Positions 8,105 to 16,611 of a stretch of DNA of 22,031 bases are shown one piece after another (the stretch's first letter is position 1; every line of letters begins with the position of its first letter). Made by a program: the position numbers and the translations under genes. This stretch comes from a virus. A model generated the notes under the pieces. It saw only the letters and a program-made list of their open reading frames with translations, did not search any database and was not told the DNA's origin. The stretch spans positions 1 to 22,031 of IMG/VR virus record IMGVR_UViG_3300035698_003857, one strand, 5' to 3'.

Positions 8105-10285
8105 TTATTTATATTTATACACAGAAACAATAGCTTCTGGACAAATATTTGTTTTTTTATTTGGAATATCTATAAAATCACCAATTATTTCATTAAATAT
8201 ATGAACTAATTGTACATCTCCAAAATTATTATGATATGTTCTATATAACCAATCAATAGATGGGTCTGATATAAGCCACCCACCCCACACTCCACCACCC
8301 GGATGCATTAAAGCCGTATTATCTGGGTCATATGAACCAGAACTACCATCATGTGGACAATCATACTCATATGTATATGTATTCAAACTAAATTTACCTG
8401 TAGCAGATGAACCAGAATTTGCTGTATAATCACCTTCAAGGCCGGAAGAATTATCAAATAAAACACTTCCACTATATTCTGTTCCAAGATGATATACTGT
8501 TCCATTTTTCCATATTATATAATCTCCACTTCTATGGATAAATGAAGTATTGTTAGTTGTATCATAATAATCACCCAAAACGGTATTTGGTGTTGCATCA
8601 GATAAATCGGTAGCAATATTAATAGTAGCATCACTTAAATATTCAAAATTTGAACTTCCATCTTCAGGTGATGAATATGATAACATTAATATATCTAATG
8701 ATTCAAATCTTGGATCAAATTTTTCATTATTACCATTATCAAATCCATCAGGACTTGTAATAATAATTTTATATTTTAATTCATCAGTAATAACAAAATT
8801 TATATTATTTACAGTACGTATTATATAATTTACTGGATTTGTTTCTGCTGTAGTAATGATTGATGTTTGACCTTCACTATATTCAACAGGTATATCAAAT
8901 ATACTACTAATTAATAACATTCCAGCTGGATGTAATAATTTTTTAAGGACAGGTTCAAATTCACTATATTCAATACTACTACGTAATAAATATGAAAAAT
9001 CTTGATAATACCAATTATCTTGTAAATATTTATCAGAACTTAAATATCCATCTGTTCCTAAAAAATATGGAATTTCTGTATATTGTGACCCGAATAATAA
9101 TCCAATTGTAGCATCTTCACAACTCGCGGAATTTAATTCACCTATATTACTAATGTAGGTAGATGAATCTGAATAATTTAAAAATGGGTTAGTTATTTCT
9201 ATTTCTTGTATAGCACCTATTGTTGTACTATCTATAGAAAATGTTGCAGAAGAACCTAAACTTGAATAAACTCTAACATCAGATGTGTTATATGTTTCCC
9301 CAGCGGTTCCATCTAAACCTAAAACCGAGGGTAGAGTTTTATAATTAGAACCAGTTTCTTTTATAACTACTGAGGAAATATCTCCTGTTAGTCCTGTAGT
9401 ATCTACATACGCATATGCACCCCACCCATCGGTTGCACCAAAAACAAGAACATCATTAACTCTGTAATTAGAACCTCCATTTAAAATAGTTATATGAGTT
9501 ACACCACCACCATATATTTTATTAATAGTAGCATGAGGAATTAATTCTTGAACTCCACCATTAGGATAAATATATATATTACTACCAACTGTATACCCAT
9601 ATCCTGAATTAGTAATATTTATATTTGTTAATATACTTACAACAACACCATTAACTTCATTAACATCATCTGGTTTATCTTTTATAAATATAACCTCACC
9701 TACATCAAATGAATCTTCAAGATTTGCAATATTTGACATTATTTCATATGTTGTTGAATCTGAATCAAGCAATGATACACTATTAACAATGGTAGAGGCG
9801 TTTGAGTTACTTCCCAAAATTGTTCTATTAACAATATCATTAATATCACCTTTAATAACATCAACACAAAAAGAAACATTTCGTACCCAATTACCATCAG
9901 ATGATTTAAGTATATCAACCTTTGGATAATAAAAATCAACATCAACATCAAACAAAATTCTAAATAATAATTTAAATGATTGTTCAGTTCCTCTACTTGC
10001 ATAAAAATCTTTTATATTTTTTATTAATAAATTTGTATCAGATAAAATATTTTGTGGTATATCAAGTAAATATTCATTTTTAAAAAAATTGGTAAATTCT
10101 TCAATAACAATTTCATCATCAATATTTTCTGCCGCAAGAATTGATGATAATCTATCATATGGATTTCCTTCTAATTCAGACCATCTATAATATGCTTCTA
10201 TAAAAGAAACAAAATTTGGAAAATCTGTAAGAATAAAATCAGGAACTTGTGATTCTATTAAATTTGATATTTTTTCATTTGGCAT
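8105..10285 (-). CDS. Baseplate wedge protein, gp7-like candidate (726 aa)
   Basis: The conserved N-terminal 130 residues (SQVPDFILTDFPNFVSFIEAYYRW, then LLDIPQN, then IKDFYASRGTEQSFKLLFRILF) are characteristic of a protein found directly after gp6 in marine T4-like phages. The FYxSRGTExSFKLLF motif is reminiscent of phage tail protein I, which joins the wedge in simpler contractile tails. Position between gp6 and gp8 is that of T4 gene 7. It is shorter than T4 gp7 (1032 residues), and I see no direct T4 gp7 motif, so the gp7 assignment is positional inference. Residues about 210-400 contain glycine/tyrosine beta repeats (SGYGYTVGSNI, GGSNYRVNDVL, TGSNYKTLPSV). The start overlaps the gp6 stop (TAATG). 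The final YKYK codons contain the TATAAATA cluster upstream of gp8. Confidence 0.6.
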   Translation of the reverse strand: MPNEKISNLIESQVPDFILTDFPNFVSFIEAYYRWSELEGNPYDRLSSILAAENIDDEIVIEEFTNFFKNEYLLDIPQNILSDTNLLIKNIKDFYASRGTEQSFKLLFRILFDVDVDFYYPKVDILKSSDGNWVRNVSFCVDVIKGDINDIVNRTILGSNSNASTIVNSVSLLDSDSTTYEIMSNIANLEDSFDVGEVIFIKDKPDDVNEVNGVVVSILTNINITNSGYGYTVGSNIYIYPNGGVQELIPHATINKIYGGGVTHITILNGGSNYRVNDVLVFGATDGWGAYAYVDTTGLTGDISSVVIKETGSNYKTLPSVLGLDGTAGETYNTSDVRVYSSLGSSATFSIDSTTIGAIQEIEITNPFLNYSDSSTYISNIGELNSASCEDATIGLLFGSQYTEIPYFLGTDGYLSSDKYLQDNWYYQDFSYLLRSSIEYSEFEPVLKKLLHPAGMLLISSIFDIPVEYSEGQTSIITTAETNPVNYIIRTVNNINFVITDELKYKIIITSPDGFDNGNNEKFDPRFESLDILMLSYSSPEDGSSNFEYLSDATINIATDLSDATPNTVLGDYYDTTNNTSFIHRSGDYIIWKNGTVYHLGTEYSGSVLFDNSSGLEGDYTANSGSSATGKFSLNTYTYEYDCPHDGSSGSYDPDNTALMHPGGGVWGGWLISDPSIDWLYRTYHNNFGDVQLVHIFNEIIGDFIDIPNKKTNICPEAIVSVYKYK
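8106..8119 (-). promoter_or_regulatory. Overlapping double T4-type late promoter element before gp8
   Basis: Reading leftward the bases are TATAAATATAAATA, two overlapping exact copies of the T4 late promoter octamer TATAAATA, 28-41 bases before the gp8 ATG. No -35 element is expected for T4 late promoters. The octamers lie within the last codons (YKYK and stop) of the preceding gene, and the DNA is very AT-rich, so coincidence is possible. Isolated octamers also occur inside genes elsewhere. Confidence 0.45.
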
Positions 10286-12147
10286 TATACACCCACAGCA
10301 GAAACAGAAATATCTGAACTATCTATAAATAATAAATTATTTGCTGATACCGATATATCATTTATATTAGGTTCAACTATTAAAGATATTATTAACTTAT
10401 CAGACGTTAAATTTTTTGGTAAAAAATTCGATAATACTATTCTACCAGTATCATAATCTATTGTACCAGCTGTTGAATTTAAATAACTTCTGGAAGTAGT
10501 TAATACACCAGCAACCGTTTCTGTTAATAAATAATATATTCTAACATTACCATTATCATCATCATCAAAATAGCAATCATAATCTAAACCATCAGAGTGT
10601 CTATAACTAAAAAGAGAACTATCTAAAATTATATTATTATCAATATTATTATTATATAAACTATTTCCAAAATCAATAGTATAATTATCAGCAGAAATTA
10701 CATTTGGTGTAAATTCTTTTTTAAGTTTTATTGTTGTTAAATTACTAATAATTGATGTATGAGCATTATCTATTGCCTCAGATAAATTAGAAAATCTAAA
10801 TGTAGAACCAAAATCTGTTATATTTGTTAATCCAAAATCATATATAGCATTTGTGGTGGCTTGTTTTATTGTTTCCTCATCACCAATCAATGTGGTTGTA
10901 TTATACGTAACAACACATTCAATAGTAATATATGTAAATTCAGGGTCTACAAATTCAGGAATAACAGAAACAATATTTTTATATTCTGATATAAAATCTA
11001 AAATATTTTGTTTATATATTGATGTGGCATAATATCCTGTTTTTGGTTTTATAGATATAAAAACTTTACCAAAGTCTGGTGGAGTATTATCTTCACCACC
11101 CCAAACATTTATACTTTCAATATCACTAAATTGTGATTGTATTATTACTTTATAATCCCTTGTTGTAACTGCTCTATTTTGTGCTTGGTAATATCTTGGC
11201 GCATTAAATTTTATTGATTTTATAGATTCATTCTCATCACCACCTGAAGCCATACCACTTATTTCACCATCACTATCTACAGCAACCGAAACAATAGCAC
11301 TATAATTTGATGCCACACCATGCGTAAATGTTCTATCAGATTCACTATCAAGAGAACCAATATTATTTGCATCCGCACCGTTAGTAACTATATATTCCAT
11401 TATAACAATATTACCATCTTCTAATGCCACACCAGTAACTCCATCACCGAAATATATTTCAAATTGGTTATCGTGTGATTCTTGCAAAAAATATACACAC
11501 GAATCCTCATCAACACCTAATATTGAATCAGTAAAAGTATATATTTTTGTTTCAGTATTAGAACTGGATTTTTGTATTTTAACAATGAGTGTAGATGTAT
11601 CTATTTTAGAATTTGGAATTATAAATCGTTGAGATTCATCCGAAAGATTAACTTCATATACTGTAGAAATAACATATCCTTCTTTTATTTCTATATCATT
11701 AAATATATATTCATCATTAGCATCTTTGGTTGCAACTACCGACTCTGTTGTGTAAAAATTATATACTATATCATCTTTCTCAGCAACAAAAATTGAATAT
11801 TTATTTAACGTGTATGAAGTAAATGCCTCACCAACAGGTGGAGTAATTACTAAATCAACAATCGCCGTTGGTGTAAGATATGACCTTGGTGTATATCCTA
11901 ATTTATTCGCTTCTGAAATAACAGCATTTCTTGTTATAGCAGAATCTAAATGACATTCATTAGATACCATATTTGTATAATATGCACCGTAATGGGTATT
12001 GTATGCTAAAATATCAAGTAAAATATTTATTGACGCACCCTCGAAATTATAATCTTCGAATTGTGTTTGTGAACGTAAATAAGTTTTTAATGAATCTTTT
12101 ATTTCATCAAAATCTAATGCCGCTATATTTGTTTTTTGTGAAGCCAT
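10285..12147 (-). CDS. gp6: Baseplate wedge protein gp6 (620 aa)
   Basis: Core wedge protein that dimerises and, in T4, forms the inner iris ring of the baseplate around the hub. The N-terminus is diagnostic: LDFDEIKDSLKTYLRSQTQF, then EGASINILLDILAYNTHYGAYY, then AITRNAVISEANKLGYTPRS. The length is close to T4 gp6 (660). The middle includes the conserved 'FEIYFGDGVTGVALEDGN' and 'APRYYQAQNRAVTTRDYK' segments typical of the gp6/baseplate-J-like fold. It lies directly after gp25, as expected for wedge core partners, and shares its stop with the start of the next gene (TAATG). AAGGTAAA, overlapping the gp25 stop, serves as its ribosome binding site. Confidence 0.93.
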   Translation of the reverse strand: MASQKTNIAALDFDEIKDSLKTYLRSQTQFEDYNFEGASINILLDILAYNTHYGAYYTNMVSNECHLDSAITRNAVISEANKLGYTPRSYLTPTAIVDLVITPPVGEAFTSYTLNKYSIFVAEKDDIVYNFYTTESVVATKDANDEYIFNDIEIKEGYVISTVYEVNLSDESQRFIIPNSKIDTSTLIVKIQKSSSNTETKIYTFTDSILGVDEDSCVYFLQESHDNQFEIYFGDGVTGVALEDGNIVIMEYIVTNGADANNIGSLDSESDRTFTHGVASNYSAIVSVAVDSDGEISGMASGGDENESIKSIKFNAPRYYQAQNRAVTTRDYKVIIQSQFSDIESINVWGGEDNTPPDFGKVFISIKPKTGYYATSIYKQNILDFISEYKNIVSVIPEFVDPEFTYITIECVVTYNTTTLIGDEETIKQATTNAIYDFGLTNITDFGSTFRFSNLSEAIDNAHTSIISNLTTIKLKKEFTPNVISADNYTIDFGNSLYNNNIDNNIILDSSLFSYRHSDGLDYDCYFDDDDNGNVRIYYLLTETVAGVLTTSRSYLNSTAGTIDYDTGRIVLSNFLPKNLTSDKLIISLIVEPNINDISVSANNLLFIDSSDISVSAVGV

Positions 12148-12152
12148 ATAAT

Positions 12153-12533
12153 TTACCTTGTTCTTCTTAATGGGAATTCTAATTCAATAATATTTTCTTT
12201 ATCTAAAATATAAAACCAAATAGTAATATTATAACCTTGAGTAATATAATCTGGGATAACTAACAATTTATAAATTTTAGCTCTTGGTTCAAAATTATTT
12301 ATAGTATCCATAATTAAATTTTTTATATGTATCGCTGTAATTGGTGAAATAATTTCAAATAATAATTTTTTAATACCACAACCTATTTCCGGATGAAATG
12401 GTTTTTCGTAATGAGAAATCATAACTAAATTTATAATTGAAGCTTTTACCGCTTCCTCGTCATATTTCATTCCAATATCACCCGTTACTGGATGATTAAT
12501 GAACAATAAATCAAAATCTTTATATTTTGACAT
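12153..12533 (-). CDS. gp25: Baseplate wedge protein gp25 (126 aa)
   Basis: Small sheath-initiator/wedge protein of the gp25 (TssE-like) family. It links the first sheath ring to the gp6 core bundle. The conserved core is visible: VKASIINLVMIS, then KPFHPEIGCGI, then LLFEIISP, and the EPR triplet at residues 82-84 (NNFEPRAKI). The length is almost that of T4 gp25 (132). AGGATAA, overlapping the stop of the PAAR gene, precedes the ATG, so translation of the two is probably coupled. In T4 gene 25 is far from genes 5 and 6; here it sits between the spike tip and gp6, as in simpler contractile systems. Confidence 0.95.
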   Translation of the reverse strand: MSKYKDFDLLFINHPVTGDIGMKYDEEAVKASIINLVMISHYEKPFHPEIGCGIKKLLFEIISPITAIHIKNLIMDTINNFEPRAKIYKLLVIPDYITQGYNITIWFYILDKENIIELEFPLRRTR

Positions 12534-12539
12534 TAAATT

Positions 12540-12830
12540 TTATCCTGAAAAAACATTTGGACTACCTTCTGCTACATGAGCACCACACGATTGTAAATCA
12601 CCTATTCTACCTACAGCCTTACCATTTGCAAATACTGTAGAGGAGCCTTTAGTTAAAACACTATCATGGCAAACCCCAACAGGATTACAATGTATCGGCC
12701 AATGGTCTCCAACTCTATGAATTGGAATACCATTTACAAACACGTTAGGAGAACCTTCATCATTTCTTCTCGGAATATGAGTACAAGCACCATCTCCCAT
12801 ATCTCCCTTTCTTGCTATCGCTTTACCCAT
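12540..12830 (-). CDS. gp5.4: PAAR-repeat spike-tip protein, gp5.4-like (96 aa)
   Basis: Sharpens the tip of the central spike that punctures the outer membrane. The sequence shows the PAAR pattern: EGSPNVFVNGIPIHRVGDHWPIHC near residues 25-48 (written here in part: SPNVFVNG, HRVGD, H43, H47, C48), then GSSTVFANGKAVGRIGD, and a third SPNVF at the C-terminus. Candidate metal ligands are H38, H43, H47, C48, C54, H55 and C81. The length matches T4 gp5.4 (97). It follows the gp5-like gene directly, as expected for its binding partner. AGGAAATAG precedes the ATG. Confidence 0.95.
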   Translation of the reverse strand: MGKAIARKGDMGDGACTHIPRRNDEGSPNVFVNGIPIHRVGDHWPIHCNPVGVCHDSVLTKGSSTVFANGKAVGRIGDLQSCGAHVAEGSPNVFSG

Positions 12831-12844
12831 TCTATTTCCTATAT

Positions 12845-13765
12845 TTAGTTATGGTGAATTGTTGCTCCGGTATCTGAAATACTTCCGCTTGCATTTCTAC
12901 TAATAGACCCACCGACAGTTTGCAATAAATTACCATCTATATTTTCTGTTAAATTACCAGTAACAACTCTATTAATATTACCTGATATTTGTTCTTCAAC
13001 ATTACCAACTACAATTATATTAGCATTACCATCTATTTTTACATTAACAGTACCCTTTATATATATACTATCATCACCATAAATTATCTTATATTTACTT
13101 TTAATTATCTTTTCTACAACACTTCCATCAGGAAATATTTCCTCAAAGGTACCAGATTTATGATAATGGTGTATTCTTTCAACATTTGTTGTATCATCAT
13201 ATTCAACTATATGTCCAGATTTACTTTCTTTAACATTATTATTTGGATAGATTGCATCATATTCTGTAAGAGGTTCAGACCACACCTCATCACTATTAGC
13301 AATTGGTATATTTATTACAACATTATCTTTTTTATATTGCACTATTGTTTTTGTTATATTTTCATTTCTTGCTAATCTATTAATATCAGATTCACAAGTC
13401 ATATCACTTTTAGGATATTCTCCATTTGGGTCATTAAATCCTTCACTTATCAATGGTGCATTATTTGGTATACCAGCAAGCGTACCCATTACAATAGGTT
13501 TCTGTCCAATACTTCCATCACTAAAAAATATAACACACCACGTACCACACACCAAATTAGTAGGTGAACTTCCAACACCACTCACAGCGGCAGAGGTTGT
13601 CGGTTGCATAATTATAGCCCAAGGTAATGAGTTTGTTGGTATTTTTTGTTTATTTTTTGTATGCCAACCATGAACTCTAACACGGACACGACCCAATTTT
13701 TCTGGGTCATTAATATCTTCAATAACACCAATGCTCCACACCATACCTGAATTAAAACTTTTCAT
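12845..13765 (-). CDS. gp5: Central spike protein gp5-like, without lysozyme domain (306 aa)
   Basis: Trimeric tail needle that sits under the hub. Residues about 8-105 form the gp5/VgrG OB-fold domain (GVIEDINDPEKLGRVRVRV, LPWAIIMQP, GTWCVIFFSDGS, PIVMGTLAG). A linker follows, then HIVEYDDT, HYHKSGTFEEIFPDGS and YIKGTVNVKIDGN, leading into a beta-helix. Six octad repeats with glycines at residues 246, 254, 262, 270, 278, 286 and 294 are clearly visible. T4 gp5 (575 aa) has a lysozyme domain between the OB fold and the helix; here that domain is absent and no ExxxxxxxxDxxxxxT-type active site is seen. The next gene is its PAAR tip and the hub gene lies just upstream. The short gap after the kinase-like gene suggests co-translation. 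Confidence 0.9.
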   Translation of the reverse strand: MKSFNSGMVWSIGVIEDINDPEKLGRVRVRVHGWHTKNKQKIPTNSLPWAIIMQPTTSAAVSGVGSSPTNLVCGTWCVIFFSDGSIGQKPIVMGTLAGIPNNAPLISEGFNDPNGEYPKSDMTCESDINRLARNENITKTIVQYKKDNVVINIPIANSDEVWSEPLTEYDAIYPNNNVKESKSGHIVEYDDTTNVERIHHYHKSGTFEEIFPDGSVVEKIIKSKYKIIYGDDSIYIKGTVNVKIDGNANIIVVGNVEEQISGNINRVVTGNLTENIDGNLLQTVGGSISRNASGSISDTGATIHHN

Positions 13766-13767
13766 TA

Positions 13768-14613
13768 TTAATTATCCCAAATATATTTTGTTAAATCAGT
13801 TTTAGGTACATTATTAATTATCCAAGAATATAATTCATTAGACATAGCATTGTTTCGCATTGCTTTCCCTGGTTTTTTTATAGTTATATATTTAAAATCT
13901 TTTATTATACTTTTACCTTTTGAATTAGTTATTTTATTTCCTTTATCATCCGCATAATAAATTGTATGTTCTGGGTTATTTAAAATAACATATATTCCAC
14001 CATTCATACCCTTAGGTAAATTATTATTTTTTATCATATTATACAACGTAATTGCAGAACCTTCATGCACATTTAAAAGAATATCATCAGGTACAATTCG
14101 CTCTCTTGATTTATTATTTTTTACAGCTATTGAATAATTTGCTAATACCCATATAATATGAATATTTTCGGGTTTATATCCAACCCTCTCTAAATCATCA
14201 AAACTGGGTTTTAATGATTTCATATCAGCCATTGAAGCATCAAATAAAACATTTGGTAAATGTGTAGCACTAATATCTTTTAATAACAAATCTAATGTTT
14301 TTTCTTTTATATTTTTATCTTTTAAAAATTTATGTAGAAAAAAAACGTGTTTTGGATTTCTTAAATTTAATTTACTAATCTCTTGATTTTTTCCAGTTAA
14401 TTTTGATAATTTAATAAATGATTTTTTCCATTCATCAACATCTCGTATTTTAAATTTATTATTTTCAATAAAATTTTGTATAGCAAATCCTTTACCAGAA
14501 CCAGCACCACCAGCTAAAAATACAGCTTGCCCATAATTAGCACTATTTTGTATTACTAAAAGCTTTTCTTGCAAATATTCGGGCGAATCACTAAATGAAT
14601 TAAAATCTAACAT
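13768..14613 (-). CDS. P-loop kinase-like protein of zeta-toxin/PNK type (281 aa)
   Basis: Probable nucleotide-binding phosphotransferase of unknown substrate. Walker A GGAGSGKG is at residues 35-42, an RDVDEW motif at 57-62 resembles the D-x-D/E element of zeta toxins and polynucleotide kinases, a hydrophobic strand VLFDAS (122-127) fits Walker B, and NKSRERIVPDD (167-177) followed by H183 fits the arginine-rich lid of the zeta family. The last 90 residues are not recognised and may bind a partner. The gene lies between the hub-like gene and gp5, with gaps of nine and two bases, so it is made with the hub components. No antitoxin gene is next to it. Whether it acts in assembly, modifies a host target, or is a virion protein cannot be told. 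Confidence 0.7.
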   Translation of the reverse strand: MLDFNSFSDSPEYLQEKLLVIQNSANYGQAVFLAGGAGSGKGFAIQNFIENNKFKIRDVDEWKKSFIKLSKLTGKNQEISKLNLRNPKHVFFLHKFLKDKNIKEKTLDLLLKDISATHLPNVLFDASMADMKSLKPSFDDLERVGYKPENIHIIWVLANYSIAVKNNKSRERIVPDDILLNVHEGSAITLYNMIKNNNLPKGMNGGIYVILNNPEHTIYYADDKGNKITNSKGKSIIKDFKYITIKKPGKAMRNNAMSNELYSWIINNVPKTDLTKYIWDN

Positions 14614-14622
14614 ATAATATTC

Positions 14623-15858
14623 CTATTTAACATAATCAGGTAATTGATTTTCCAAACCATCTTTTGATATTTCCAATAACATACTATAATCATCTTTTGT
14701 TATATCATGGCGAATTGCTGTTATAATAAATTTACCTGATATATACCTATCTAATTCGTTTTCAGCATATATTGGTGCGGCCACTGGCACATGAAAATTT
14801 ATTATATGACCACATTCTAATTCTGAATCACCATATATATCTAATAATATACCCACATTTTGTAATTGATATAATAAAGATATTCGCTCTAATCCATATA
14901 CATTAATATCTTTAGCATTTTCAGAAAATGAATAATAATAATTAGATAAATAATCTTCTGTATATTTAATGTTATTATAATCACCCTTATGATTAATAAA
15001 CATATTTTTATTTAAATGCTGTTCTGGTTTAAAATTATCTTCATAGTTATAATTTATATCTTTTATATATTTATGTTTAATATCTATAACGCGTTGCTTA
15101 GATGCAAATAACCCAGATTTAATATTTTTTATTGTATCAAAACTTGTTTTAATATTATAATTTTTAACTGTCCTAAATATATCATTTACTTTAGTATTAT
15201 TTATATTAGCTGGGGTATATATAAAATCTTGTACTGGTTCAAATTTAAATAAAGTAGATAAAGAAGCAAAATAAAAAGTATTCATAGTTTCATAAAATAA
15301 ATAATTAATATGTTTATCTTCACTTGTTGCTTGAGAAGCCAACCAATTCATTGTATATATTGGCGTCCAATATGGTATAATAGCATCAATAGAATTTATT
15401 GTTTTTTCAACAAAACATTTTTTAGTATCATTATTCAAATAATTAATAAATATATTACTTGCTATTTCAGATATATTTCCAGAATATGCTTTACTTATTT
15501 TTTTACGTAAAGAAGATATTGCTTCCTCTGATGTAAAATATAATACATATGATAATACTCGGTCTTTAAGCAAAACCCTTTTTGATATTTTATAAATATT
15601 AAATTGATTTATTCGTAGTTGTTTTTTCCCTGGTGTTTTAAATTTTATAACTATTTTTTCTTGACCTATAATATTAAAATTTTCTAATAAATTTAAAGCA
15701 TCAGTAACAACAATTTCTCCACTCATTGTATTACTAAACAAACTTTCATATATAGTAATACCTTTAAATTGATTATATATATCTATCGTATCACCTATAT
15801 TATTTAAAATAACAATAGATATAATTTCAACATCACCAGGTTTTTGTAATCCATCCAT
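14623..15858 (-). CDS. gp27: Baseplate hub protein, gp27-like candidate (411 aa)
   Basis: Probable trimeric hub ring between tail tube and spike. The start (KPGDVEIISIVILNNIGDTIDI, followed by YESLFSNTMSGEIVVTDALNLL) and the C-terminal stretch (HIINFHVPVAAPIYAENELDRYISGKFIITAIRHDI, read in part as DRYISGKFIITAIRH) are typical of hub proteins related to gp27 and the VgrG/gpD family: an N-terminal tube-like domain and a terminal domain where a '(S)GKxxIxxxxH' strand recurs. The length is close to T4 gp27 (391). It lies two genes before gp5, its usual partner. AGGATAA overlaps the gp53 stop and acts as ribosome binding site. Assignment is by these weak motifs plus synteny, so it is moderately sure. 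Confidence 0.65.
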   Translation of the reverse strand: MDGLQKPGDVEIISIVILNNIGDTIDIYNQFKGITIYESLFSNTMSGEIVVTDALNLLENFNIIGQEKIVIKFKTPGKKQLRINQFNIYKISKRVLLKDRVLSYVLYFTSEEAISSLRKKISKAYSGNISEIASNIFINYLNNDTKKCFVEKTINSIDAIIPYWTPIYTMNWLASQATSEDKHINYLFYETMNTFYFASLSTLFKFEPVQDFIYTPANINNTKVNDIFRTVKNYNIKTSFDTIKNIKSGLFASKQRVIDIKHKYIKDINYNYEDNFKPEQHLNKNMFINHKGDYNNIKYTEDYLSNYYYSFSENAKDINVYGLERISLLYQLQNVGILLDIYGDSELECGHIINFHVPVAAPIYAENELDRYISGKFIITAIRHDITKDDYSMLLEISKDGLENQLPDYVK

Positions 15859-15861
15859 ATA

Positions 15862-16611
15862 TTATCCTATCAAAGAATCGAAATGTTCTAAAATTACTCC
15901 AAGAAATCTCGATTTAAGTAATTTTATTTTTCGTTTACTTTCATTTTTTGTATTTTCATAATCAGAATTTAAAATAAACTTTGCATCCGCACTACCACCC
16001 ATATATTGAGCCAGATAATCAGTATCATCAACACCATTTATATCAACTACTGGTGACCTACATAATCCATTTATTTCAATATGATGTAATGAATATTTAT
16101 AATATGTATCGTGCCGAGTTATTGTACCAGTCGCACCAGAATCGCTTGTAACTGTTTCTCCTTCAATAAAGGTTAACATGTCAGCAGGTATAACAAGCCG
16201 CTTATATGAAGCATCCCAAGCATTTACCGTAGTATCAGAACTATTACATGTAACAGTTTCACCAACTTTAAATTGAATAGCGTTACTTCTGGTTATATAT
16301 AATGCAGTTCCTGGATATTTATTATCAATATATTTATCCAATTTATCACTATTTAAAAGCATATCGTAATGTGGATTTATAACATCATTCATCATAAATA
16401 CAATCCAATGATATTCAGAAGAACCATATATTTTATCTGCTATAATTTCGGCAGAATCTCCATCATTCATATAATATTCAAAATATATATTTTCATCATT
16501 TTTAATTGAATCTTTTATAACGAAATTTTTTAATATATCAACAACCAAATCATATTTATTATTTGTATTAATGTCCCAATATGTCCTGGGAAATTTTTCG
16601 AAATATTTCAT
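15862..16611 (-). CDS. gp53: Baseplate wedge protein gp53 with inserted beta module (249 aa)
   Basis: Wedge protein that locks neighbouring wedges together. The family signature is at residues 41-85: a YYMNDGDSAEIIADKIYG segment, then SEYHWIVFMMNDVINPHYD, which lines up with the 'ANAIYGNPQLYWVLLMCNDNYDPYYGW' region of T4 gp53 (compare IYG, YHWIVFMMND and PHYD). The end (NESKRKIKLLKSR) matches the usual 'R-x-I-K-(I/L)' region. Between them, about residues 101-185, lies an insert with two GETVT units (117-121 and 151-155), the second followed by SGATGTIT; it makes the protein longer than T4's 196 residues. The ATG shares a base with the gp48 stop (TAATG). Clear family member. Confidence 0.9.
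   Translation of the reverse strand: MKYFEKFPRTYWDINTNNKYDLVVDILKNFVIKDSIKNDENIYFEYYMNDGDSAEIIADKIYGSSEYHWIVFMMNDVINPHYDMLLNSDKLDKYIDNKYPGTALYITRSNAIQFKVGETVTCNSSDTTVNAWDASYKRLVIPADMLTFIEGETVTSDSGATGTITRHDTYYKYSLHHIEINGLCRSPVVDINGVDDTDYLAQYMGGSADAKFILNSDYENTKNESKRKIKLLKSRFLGVILEHFDSLIG

Noticed and set aside
9739-10002. 87-codon alternative frame on the minus strand inside the gp7-like gene
   Set aside because: It is composed of L, M and I runs with no start signal. It lies within the gp7-like coding sequence.
12540-12830. PAAR gene with a toxic C-terminal extension, as in some secretion systems
   Set aside because: The protein ends at 96 residues with the third repeat motif; there is no extension.
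12989-13375. 128-codon open frame on the plus strand opposite the gp5-like gene
   Set aside because: It is opposite a clearly recognised protein, is rich in F, I, Y and N, and has no ribosome binding site. It is a by-product of AT-rich DNA.
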